64,000 bases of DNA from an uncultured Lachnospiraceae bacterium (GTDB taxonomy: Bacteria > Bacillota > Clostridia > Lachnospirales > Lachnospiraceae), in assembly GCA_947631685.1 (NCBI GenBank), contig CANRMI010000010.1, positions 36,841-100,840 of the forward strand, given 5' to 3'. Of the stretch, positions 36,655 through 43,906 are shown one piece after another. Each line of letters opens with the position of its first letter. The first letter of the stretch is position 1. Below the pieces are notes generated by a model that saw only the letters and a list, made by a program, of their open reading frames with translations, was not told the DNA's origin and did no database searches. The position numbers were made by a program, and so were the translations under genes.

Positions 36655-38313
36655 TCAATCTGTTCTTTCTTTTTCACAAATTGCCATAAGGATAAGTGGG
36701 AGCATCAGATAAAAAGGCCATGAATATCGAAATGACGACATGGGCGAAAGTATCATAATGCCATATTGCGCGATCAACGGCAAGAAAAGCGGAAAAATCC
36801 TTGTGAAAAACCCTTTCTTTTTCCATGCCAGTACCACTCCATAGAGCAAAAACCAAAATGTAAAGCCAGGTACAAAAAACAGTCTTAAAACAGGCGTTTC
36901 TCTCCAGAAGTCAGAACTGCATAGGCTTTCATAGTATGTTTCCAATGCCTGCGCGCGCCATATGCTTTTGCGCTCCAAAGGCACCACAAACATCTCCGGC
37001 GCATAGTTATCATACATAACATAGGAAAATCCATAATACCCCGGATACCAGAATCCCAAGGTATTGGATAAAAAGGCAACCATATATTCTTTTGAAAACT
37101 GCTCTCCGATCTGCAGATAAAATTTCCAGAAAGCCATGGGATCACTGTCATAATGTTCTGAAATAAAACAACTCTTAGCAGGATCCGCCCAAAAAGGATC
37201 GTACCTCTCTGGAGGCGCTTCCATCCACGCCAGATCGGTGATATAATACTTCATCCGCTCCGACTGTTCATCCGTCAGCTCCTCTCCCCTCTTCATCGCA
37301 ACCCGCTGCAGCTGTTGTATGGGAACACTCAATGCCTCTCTGGACTCAGTCTGGGCTATGCCAAGGAAAGTAAAAACAGGACCTGTATAGAGCATATACA
37401 TAAAAGGCGCCAGCAGGATCACCGCTATGAGAGCAATATGTGCCTTTGCTTTCCTGATCTGGCGCAATCTGAGCAGAAATAAACCGGCAAAACAGAAAAT
37501 ATAAATATGAATACCGTTATTCCTGAAAGCACACATCAGGAAACTGATCATCGGAAACAAAAACAGATTCCGCTTCTTCCTGAAATATTCTGAAGGATCT
37601 GTCACTATTTCCACGAAATGGCAGACAAATAATACAAGAAACGCGGCATGAAGAGTGTCTTTGATCATCGTCACGGACAAACACGCGTTCATAAACCAGC
37701 CTGCTGAAAACAAGGCCGTCAATAAAACCAAAAGAATCGGAACTTCTCTTTTCTTCAGCAATAGAACCAATCTGGCAAGAGCGTAACTCAAGATCACCAT
37801 TTGCGCCAAAGACAATAAACCGAGCCCATATTCATATCCGGAAAATAGTTCTTGCCCCAAATTCATAAAAACCCGGATAAGCCAAGTATGCAGAATGGGA
37901 TGGTGATTACTAGAGATAGCGCTGAGTGCGCTGCCTACCTGTGATATCATATCATAAGATAAAACACCGGGATATAAATTCAAATACGCCGGTATCCACG
38001 ATACAAAAAGAAAGATCCAAACCAACAGGAAAAACTTACGATTCCCGATCTTATTAAAAAATTGAGAGATAACTCCCCTTTCGGAATGTGACCGTAACCA
38101 TAAGCATAGCTTTGGCACCGCCCACAAAACAAATAAATTAATAGCTGTGCACAAAATAAAACATATTATAAAGGGGCGCAAGCATGACCAGTCAAGTCTC
38201 ATATCCTGCGCCGCTATCATAGGACCTAATACTGTATAAACAACACTATAAAAAAACGAAAGAAAAACAGCCGGGAAATATTTTTTTATTTTTTCTTTTT
38301 TATTATTTGGCAC
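36655..38313 (-). CDS. DUF6020-type membrane protein
   Basis: 552 residues, about 12 membrane helices. The first large loop after about residue 115 holds LYPGVLSYDMISQV and NHHPILHTWLIRVF, characteristic of the DUF6020/GT-C-like family found in Gram-positive envelope loci. Function unknown; a glycosyltransferase role is likely from fold and context. The start is GTG with AGGAG about ten bases upstream. It is first of the three-gene membrane glycosylation run. The region looks more AT-rich than its neighbours. Confidence 0.8.
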   Translation of the reverse strand: MPNNKKEKIKKYFPAVFLSFFYSVVYTVLGPMIAAQDMRLDWSCLRPFIICFILCTAINLFVLWAVPKLCLWLRSHSERGVISQFFNKIGNRKFFLLVWIFLFVSWIPAYLNLYPGVLSYDMISQVGSALSAISSNHHPILHTWLIRVFMNLGQELFSGYEYGLGLLSLAQMVILSYALARLVLLLKKREVPILLVLLTALFSAGWFMNACLSVTMIKDTLHAAFLVLFVCHFVEIVTDPSEYFRKKRNLFLFPMISFLMCAFRNNGIHIYIFCFAGLFLLRLRQIRKAKAHIALIAVILLAPFMYMLYTGPVFTFLGIAQTESREALSVPIQQLQRVAMKRGEELTDEQSERMKYYITDLAWMEAPPERYDPFWADPAKSCFISEHYDSDPMAFWKFYLQIGEQFSKEYMVAFLSNTLGFWYPGYYGFSYVMYDNYAPEMFVVPLERKSIWRAQALETYYESLCSSDFWRETPVLRLFFVPGFTFWFLLYGVVLAWKKKGFFTRIFPLFLPLIAQYGIMILSPMSSFRYSWPFYLMLPLILMAICEKERTD

Positions 38314-38340
38314 AGTTGAATTTCTCCTAAAGAAACAATT

Positions 38341-38382
38341 TCAGGGCTTCCGCTGACAATTCACATCAACGGAAGCCCCTGA
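38341..38382 (-). terminator. hairpin after the GGGtGRT gene
   Basis: A 12-bp stem (TCAGGG-CTTCCG with CGGAAGCCCCTGA, one bulge) about 15 bases after the stop, followed on the minus strand by an interrupted T-run (ATTGTTTCTTT). Confidence 0.65.
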
Positions 38383-38396
38383 TATTACAGGATTTT

Positions 38397-39407
38397 TTAG
38401 AATTTCCCCGCCTTGGCTGCTTCCTCAATGGAAACAGCTACTGCTACGGTAGCGCCTACCATGGGGTTGTTGCCCATACCGATCAGGCCCATCATCTCTA
38501 CGTGCGCGGGAACGGAGGAAGAACCTGCGAACTGCGCGTCGGAGTGCATACGACCCAGGGTATCGGTAAAGCCGTAGGACGCAGGACCTGCCGCCATGTT
38601 ATCAGGATGCAGGGTACGTCCGGTACCGCCGCCGCTGGCTACGGAGAAGTACTTCTTGCCTGCCTCGGTCCTCTCCTTCTTGTAGGTGCCCGCAACGGGA
38701 TGCTGGAATCTGGTGGGATTGGTGGAGTTACCGGTAATGGACACATCCACGTTCTCCTTCCACATAATGGCAACGCCCTCCGGTACGGAGTTAGCGCCAT
38801 AGCAGTTTACCTTGGAACGCAGTCCGTCAGAATAGGGAATCCTCTCTACCTCGGTTACGGTGTTGGTATAAGGATCATAGCTGGTCTCTACGAAAGTAAA
38901 GCCGTTGATACGGGAAATGATCTTCGCCGCGTCCTTGCCCAGACCGTTTAAGATAACACGCAGAGGCTTCTGGCGTACCTTATTGGCTTTCTCCGCAATC
39001 CCGATAGCGCCTTCCGCTGCCGCGAAGGATTCATGTCCTGCCAGGAAACAGAAGCAGTCAGTATCCTCTTCCAGAAGCATTTTGCCCAGATTGCCGTGGC
39101 CTAAACCTACCTTACGGGTATCTGCTACGGAACCGGGAATACAGAATGCCTGCAGACCCTCTCCGATAGCCGCGGCTGCGTCGGATGCCTTGCGGCAGCC
39201 TTTCTTGATCGCGATAGCCGCGCCTACCGTGTATGCCCAGCATGCGTTCTCAAAACAGATGGGCTGAATTTTCTTTACCTGGTCGTACACATCCAGGCCA
39301 GCGTCCTTGGTGATCTTCTCTGCCTCTTCAATAGAGGAGATACCATAGCCCTTTAATACTTCGTTGATCTTATCAATACGTCTTTCATATGATTCAAATA
39401 AAGCCAT
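38397..39407 (-). CDS. GGGtGRT protein
   Basis: 336 residues. It contains the naming motif SGGGTGRTLHPDNMAAGP and is named after it in genome annotation; biochemical function unknown to me. Other visible features: an N-terminal helical part with several Cys, a GHGNLGKMLLEEDTDCFCFLAGHESFAAAEGA stretch (residues about 110-141), and a C-terminal Gly/Ala-rich MGLIGMGNNPMVGATVAVAV. No cofactor motif can be assigned. The ATG has GGAGG eight bases upstream. The Fe-S scaffold-like gene lies 18 bases before it, forming a two-gene unit. Confidence 0.85.
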   Translation of the reverse strand: MALFESYERRIDKINEVLKGYGISSIEEAEKITKDAGLDVYDQVKKIQPICFENACWAYTVGAAIAIKKGCRKASDAAAAIGEGLQAFCIPGSVADTRKVGLGHGNLGKMLLEEDTDCFCFLAGHESFAAAEGAIGIAEKANKVRQKPLRVILNGLGKDAAKIISRINGFTFVETSYDPYTNTVTEVERIPYSDGLRSKVNCYGANSVPEGVAIMWKENVDVSITGNSTNPTRFQHPVAGTYKKERTEAGKKYFSVASGGGTGRTLHPDNMAAGPASYGFTDTLGRMHSDAQFAGSSSVPAHVEMMGLIGMGNNPMVGATVAVAVSIEEAAKAGKF

Positions 39408-39425
39408 TTTTCTGTCCTCCTTCAC

Positions 39426-40118
39426 CTATTCTTTTCTGGGATCGATAATCTTAACAGCATCGGCTACACGGCCGTACTGGCCCTTTGCCTTTTCCCATGC
39501 GGTATTAGGATCATCGCCCTTTTTGATGAAATCGGTCATTTTGCCAAGGCTTACGAACTGATAACCGATGATCTGATCATCCTTATCCAGCGCGATACCG
39601 GTCACATAGCCCTCTGCCATTTCCAGATAACGGGGACCCTTCTTCAAAGTGCCGTACATGGTACCAACCTGGCTTCTTAACCCCTTTCCAAGGTCTTCCA
39701 GACCTGCGCCCACAGGCAGACCTTCTTCGGAGAATGCACTCTGGGTACGTCCGTAAACGATCTGTAAAAACAGCTCTCTCATGGCGGTGTTGATGGCATC
39801 GCACACAAGGTCGGTATTCAAAGCTTCCATAACGGTCAGTCCGGGAAGGATCTCAGCGGCCATAGCTGCGGAATGAGTCATACCGGAGCAACCTATAGTC
39901 TCTACCAGAGCTTCCTGGATGATACCTTCCTTTACGTTCAGGCTCAGCTTACAAGCACCCTGCTGAGGAGCGCACCAGCCCACACCGTGGGTAAAACCGG
40001 AAATGTCTTCCACTTTCTTGGCCTGAACCCATTTCGCTTCTTCAGGAATGGGAGCACAGCCATGATGTACGCCCTGTGCTACGGGGCACATTTCTTCAAC
40101 TTCCTTTGAATAAATCAT
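39426..40118 (-). CDS. NifU/IscU-like iron-sulfur scaffold protein
   Basis: 230 residues. The N-terminal part carries Cys at CPVAQGVHHGC, GWCAPQQGAC and IGCSGMTHSAAMAAE, the last resembling the scaffold segment of SufU/IscU. A basic/helical C-terminal part follows. In Clostridia this protein is annotated as a scaffold-like protein and is encoded with the GGGtGRT gene; it may deliver or hold a cluster for it. The start with AAAGGAG seven bases upstream is chosen over the longer frame to 40181. Not the housekeeping scaffold, since no suf or isc genes are adjacent. Confidence 0.8.
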   Translation of the reverse strand: MIYSKEVEEMCPVAQGVHHGCAPIPEEAKWVQAKKVEDISGFTHGVGWCAPQQGACKLSLNVKEGIIQEALVETIGCSGMTHSAAMAAEILPGLTVMEALNTDLVCDAINTAMRELFLQIVYGRTQSAFSEEGLPVGAGLEDLGKGLRSQVGTMYGTLKKGPRYLEMAEGYVTGIALDKDDQIIGYQFVSLGKMTDFIKKGDDPNTAWEKAKGQYGRVADAVKIIDPRKE

Positions 40119-40231
40119 GTGAAATCTCCTTTCAAAATTAAAATCCGTAAGAAGAATATGTAACACTTCTTTTCGTATCATTTTCTCATATTTGCCACAA
40201 AAAATCCAGCCCTTTTTCCAAAAAACGCTTT

Positions 40232-41026
40232 TTATGACAAAATCATTCTGTCATTGGCAAATTCCCCGCCGCTGACTTCTTCAAACTTATGCAGCAGATC
40301 CGCTACGGTAAGGCTTTTTTTCTCCTCACCGGACACATCGTATATGATCCTGCCCTCGTGCATCATGACCAGGCGGTTTCCATGGGCAATGGCGTCCTTC
40401 ATATTGTGGGTAATCATAATGGTGGTCAGATTGTCCTTTTTGACGATCCTGTCCGTAGCGTCCAGCACTTTTGCCGCCGTCTTGGGATCCAAAGCCGCCG
40501 TATGCTCGTCCAGAAGCAAAAGCCTGGGCTTCTTTAAGGTGGCCATAAGCAGAGTCAGTGCCTGCCGCTGTCCGCCGGACAAAAGGCCCACGCCCGTAGT
40601 CAGCCGGTCCTCCAATCCCAGATCCAAAATCCGCAGCTGTTCTTTATAAAAGGCCCTTTCCTTGTTGTTGATACCGATCCTAAGGGTACGGGGCTGCCCT
40701 CTTCTGGCAGCCAAGGCCAGATTTTCCTCTATCTGCATGCTGGCGGCGGTACCGGTCATCGGATCCTGGAAAACCCTTCCCAGATACTGGGCCCTTTTAT
40801 GCTCGGAAAGCTTGGTCACATCCAGATTGTCGATATGAATACTGCCCTCATCCACAAACCAGGTGCCCGCGATCGCGTTTAACATGGTGGACTTGCCCGC
40901 TCCGTTTCCGCCGATCACAGTGACAAAATCCCCTTCCTCCAGCCGCAGATTCAATCCGTTCAAAGCCGTCTTTTCGTTGACAGTGCCGGCGTTAAAGGTC
41001 TTCTTTAACCCTTTTAATTCAAGCAT
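40232..41026 (-). CDS. ABC transporter ATP-binding protein
   Basis: 264 residues. Walker A GGNGAGKSTM, signature LSGGQRQALTL, Walker B LLLLDEHTAALD and switch His in IMITHNM. It energises the adjacent permease; the set resembles the TrpXYZ amino-acid importers. It overlaps the permease stop by eight bases; a GTG three codons earlier is an alternative start. No strong terminator follows. Confidence 0.92.
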   Translation of the reverse strand: MLELKGLKKTFNAGTVNEKTALNGLNLRLEEGDFVTVIGGNGAGKSTMLNAIAGTWFVDEGSIHIDNLDVTKLSEHKRAQYLGRVFQDPMTGTAASMQIEENLALAARRGQPRTLRIGINNKERAFYKEQLRILDLGLEDRLTTGVGLLSGGQRQALTLLMATLKKPRLLLLDEHTAALDPKTAAKVLDATDRIVKKDNLTTIMITHNMKDAIAHGNRLVMMHEGRIIYDVSGEEKKSLTVADLLHKFEEVSGGEFANDRMILS

Positions 41027-41948
41027 GGGACTCACCGCCTTTCTTAATTCTTCTGGCAGAATATTTATCCTTTAAGTGAGGAAGCGCCAGGAATACCGCA
41101 ACCACCAGCGCGGAAATCAGCTTTAAGTCATTGGAGTTTAAGCCGAACCACATGACTACCTGCAGCACCAGATAGTAAATGATGGCGCCCGCGGAGACAA
41201 ATAGCAGCTTAAAGGCAAAATTGGCGTGGATCCTGCCAAAGACCACCTGGCCGATAATGACCGCGGCCAGACCAATCACAATGGCGCCCCGCCCCGCGTT
41301 GACATCGGCGAAGCCCTGATACTGGGCGTATAGGCCGCTGGAGAAAGCGACGATACCGTTGGAGATCATCAGTCCCAGCACTTTGTTGAAATCCGTGTTG
41401 ATGCCCTGGGCCTTGGACATATTGGCATTGGAGCCTGTGGCCCTGATGGAACAGCCTAATTCCGTACCAAAGAACCAATACAGCAGGGCAATTAAAATGA
41501 TCGTAATCACTGCCACCACTAAAATGGTATTCTTCCAGAAAGGAACATCCTTGATATAGCGCAGGGAGATCAGCAGATCATATTTGTCCACATTGATAGC
41601 CTGATTGGATTTGCTTCCCAGGATCCGCAGATTGACCGAATACAGCCCCAGCTGAGTCAGGATGCCCGCCAGTATGGCCGGTATTCCAAAAAAGGTATGC
41701 AGCAGCCCCGTCACCAGCCCGGCCAGCATACCGGCCAAAAAGGCCACCAGCAGAGCCATCCATACGGAATAGCCTTTCAACATCATCATAATGCAGACCG
41801 CGCCGCCGGTACACATGGTACCGTCCACAGTCAGATCCGCCAAGTCCAGGATACGGTAGGTCAGATAGACTCCGATCGCCATAATGCCCCAGATCAGTCC
41901 CTGGGCGCAGGCTCCCGGCAGAGCGTTCACCAGAACTCCAATATTCAC
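41019..41948 (-). CDS. ABC transporter permease
   Basis: 309 residues, about eight to ten helices of the branched-chain-amino-acid/ribose permease type (YRILDLADLTVDGTMCTGGAV; ISNGIVAFSSGLYAQYQGFADVN starts near residue 195). It forms the channel for the substrate-binding protein encoded upstream. The start is GTG with GGAGG eight bases upstream. It lies just after a terminator and an extended -10 promoter, so it may be expressed at a lower level than the binding protein. Confidence 0.9.
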   Translation of the reverse strand: MNIGVLVNALPGACAQGLIWGIMAIGVYLTYRILDLADLTVDGTMCTGGAVCIMMMLKGYSVWMALLVAFLAGMLAGLVTGLLHTFFGIPAILAGILTQLGLYSVNLRILGSKSNQAINVDKYDLLISLRYIKDVPFWKNTILVVAVITIILIALLYWFFGTELGCSIRATGSNANMSKAQGINTDFNKVLGLMISNGIVAFSSGLYAQYQGFADVNAGRGAIVIGLAAVIIGQVVFGRIHANFAFKLLFVSAGAIIYYLVLQVVMWFGLNSNDLKLISALVVAVFLALPHLKDKYSARRIKKGGESHA

Positions 41949-41988
41949 AATTCCTTCCTCCTCTAATATGTACTAGCACTTCTGCAAT

Positions 41989-41997
41989 ATTATAACA
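41989..41997 (-). promoter_or_regulatory. extended -10 promoter for the permease-ATPase genes
   Basis: Minus strand TGT-TATAAT directly after the terminator hairpin, 41 bases ahead of the permease GTG. No good -35 box is present because that region is the terminator stem. Confidence 0.5.
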
Positions 41998-42034
41998 AAA
42001 AGCGGCAAAAAAGAGAAGTCTTTTCTGCCGCTTT
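41997..42034 (-). terminator. intrinsic terminator between binding-protein and permease genes
   Basis: A 16-bp stem (41999-42014 with 42019-42034, one G-T) and 4-base loop, followed by a T-run on the minus strand. The stem is strong enough to stop most transcripts after the binding-protein gene. Confidence 0.88.
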
Positions 42035-42059
42035 GCTTCCTGATTTCGTTTACCGGCAA

Positions 42060-43139
42060 TTATTCTGCCGCAATTGCCTCATAGCCTTCGGGAATGGTGA
42101 TGTTCAGTTCCTCGCAGATTTCCGCGTTGTACTTCTTGGTAACCTGAGGAGCGAACTCAATGGGCATGGAAGAAACATCCGCGCCGTTTACCAGGATCTC
42201 GTAAGCCATTTCACCGGTCTTGTAGCCTAAATCATAGTAGTTGATAGACAGAGTCGCTACGCCGCATCCCTTACAGATACCCTCTTCGCCCGCGATAATA
42301 GGAACGCCTGCGGGAAGACATACATTGTTGATGACCTCGGTAGCGGAAGCTGCCGTATTATCGGTAGGAATATAGATCACGTCGCTTTCAGCGGCCGCAG
42401 TGGTCACTACCGCTGAGATATCGTTGGAATCCGCGAAAGTGTATTCCTTGCAGGTATACCCCATACCTTCCAGCGCTTCTTTTACAATACCTACCTGATA
42501 TGCGGAATTAGGCTCTGCGGAACAGTACAGCAGACCTACGTTTGACGCATCCGGGAACAGCTCGTTCAGCATAGCCGCCTGCTCGCTCAAAGGTGCCAGA
42601 TCGGAAGTACCGGAAATGTTTACGCCGGTCACACCAGTCCAGTCATCAATCTCCAGAGCGGTAGCGTAGTCGGTAATGGAAGTGCCCAGAATGGGGATCT
42701 CATTGGTTGCTGCAGCGGAAGCCTGCAGAGGCGCCGTCGCGTTTGCCAGGATCAGATCCACATCAGCGGATACAAACTGGTTCGCGATGGTTGCACAGGT
42801 AGCGGAATCGCCGGAAGCGTTCTGATAGTCAAATACGACCTTGTCGCCCAGCTTGTCCGTCAGAGCGTCCTGAAATCCCTGGGTAGCCGCGTCCAGAGCG
42901 TCATGCTGTACCAGCTGGCAGATACCTACATTGTAAACTTCATCTCCCTCTGCGGAATCGTTAGTTTCCGCAGGAACGGTACTCTCCTGTACATCAGCTG
43001 CGGAGCTTTCCGTGGAAGCCCCCCCAGGAGTGGTTTCCTGTGTGCCGGAACCGGGCTGGGAAGTGCTGTCATTGCCGCAGCCGGCCAGCATCATTGTCGT
43101 CATGGCAAATGCCATGGCAAGTGCTGCTAATCTCTTCAT
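42060..43139 (-). CDS. ABC transporter substrate-binding lipoprotein (TrpX-like)
   Basis: 359 residues. Lipoprotein signal with lipobox MLAGC (Cys21), a Ser/Thr/Glu-rich linker (about 22-65), and a periplasmic-binding-fold domain of the ABC_sub_bind type (VGICQLVQHDALDAATQGFQ; NVGLLYCSAEPNS; IYIPTDNTAAS). Relatives bind tryptophan, tyrosine or other small molecules; the ligand here is not known. GGAGGAG precedes the ATG. A good promoter and a hairpin-forming palindrome lie just upstream. Confidence 0.9.
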   Translation of the reverse strand: MKRLAALAMAFAMTTMMLAGCGNDSTSQPGSGTQETTPGGASTESSAADVQESTVPAETNDSAEGDEVYNVGICQLVQHDALDAATQGFQDALTDKLGDKVVFDYQNASGDSATCATIANQFVSADVDLILANATAPLQASAAATNEIPILGTSITDYATALEIDDWTGVTGVNISGTSDLAPLSEQAAMLNELFPDASNVGLLYCSAEPNSAYQVGIVKEALEGMGYTCKEYTFADSNDISAVVTTAAAESDVIYIPTDNTAASATEVINNVCLPAGVPIIAGEEGICKGCGVATLSINYYDLGYKTGEMAYEILVNGADVSSMPIEFAPQVTKKYNAEICEELNITIPEGYEAIAAE

Positions 43140-43166
43140 AATATCTCCTCCTTAAATATGGATATT

Positions 43167-43198
43167 GATACTGCTGCACTTTAATGCAGCAAAGTATC
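43167..43198 (-). promoter_or_regulatory. inverted repeat in the leader of the binding-protein gene
   Basis: Arms GATACT-GCTGCA and TGCAGC-AGTATC around CTTTAA, with a two-base bulge, at about +9 to +40 of the predicted transcript and 30 bases before the ATG. It could be an operator or an RNA hairpin; the 12-bp stem favours either. Confidence 0.55.
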
Positions 43199-43213
43199 CT
43201 GATACCAAACTCA

Positions 43214-43242
43214 AATATACACAAAGTTCTATGTTTAGTCAA
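43214..43242 (-). promoter_or_regulatory. sigma-A promoter for the ABC importer
   Basis: Minus strand TTGACT (43237-43242), 17-base spacer, TATATT (43214-43219). The -35 box overlaps the end of the upstream hexapeptide gene. Confidence 0.75.
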
Positions 43243-43906
43243 GCTGTTTTTCCACAATTTCTCCCTGCTTTTTATAAATGGAGCCCGCGGGAACATACCC
43301 TCTTACGCAGGATAAGGGATAGATATTGCTGTTTCTGCCGATCACCGTACCGGGATTTAACACGGAATTGCAGCCCACTTCCACGCAGTCCCCCAGCATG
43401 GCCCCCATTTTCTTTAAGCCGGTTTCCAGCACCTCTTCTCCGGCCTTTACCGTCACAAGCGTCTTGTCGCTTTTTACGTTGGAAGTAATGGAACCGGCTC
43501 CCATATGAGCCTTATATCCCAGTATGCTGTCCCCCACATAGTTGTAGTGGGGAACCTGCACTTTATTGAACAGTACCACGTTTTTCAGCTCTGTGGAGTT
43601 GCCCACCACGGCTCCCTTTCCCACGATAGCGCTGCCCCGCACAAAGGCGCAGTGCCTTATCTCCGCTTCCTCGTCCACGATCAGCGGACCGTTTAAGCAG
43701 GCGCTGGGCGCTATTTGGGCGGATCTGGCGATCCAGATATTTTCTCCCCGCTTTTCAAATTTTTCCTCCGGCAGGCTCTGGCCCAGAACCGGAATAAAAT
43801 CCTTGATCCTGCCCAATACCTCCCAGGGAAAGAGAACGCCCTCAAACAGCTCTGCCGCCAGCGTCTCCTCCAGATTATACAGATTCTTTACTTTCAGTTC
43901 TTCCAT
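43235..43906 (-). CDS. left-handed beta-helix (hexapeptide-repeat) sugar-nucleotide-type protein
   Basis: 223 residues. After a helical N-terminus, hexapeptide repeats form a left-handed beta-helix (IARSAQIAPSACLNGPLIVD; AHMGAGSITSN; VEVGCNSVLNPGTVIGRNS). The helix resembles the acyltransferase half of GlmU, but no pyrophosphorylase domain is present, so GlmU itself is excluded. The acyl acceptor is unknown. It overlaps the 3' end of topB by 32 bases and ends the topB operon. GGAGGG is ten bases before the ATG. Confidence 0.8.
   Translation of the reverse strand: MEELKVKNLYNLEETLAAELFEGVLFPWEVLGRIKDFIPVLGQSLPEEKFEKRGENIWIARSAQIAPSACLNGPLIVDEEAEIRHCAFVRGSAIVGKGAVVGNSTELKNVVLFNKVQVPHYNYVGDSILGYKAHMGAGSITSNVKSDKTLVTVKAGEEVLETGLKKMGAMLGDCVEVGCNSVLNPGTVIGRNSNIYPLSCVRGYVPAGSIYKKQGEIVEKQLD

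Noticed and set aside
40119..40231. Strong promoter for the Fe-S scaffold gene
   Set aside because: Several weak matches (TTGTGG, TTACAT) exist, none with a good -10 at the right distance from the ribosome site, so no site was listed.
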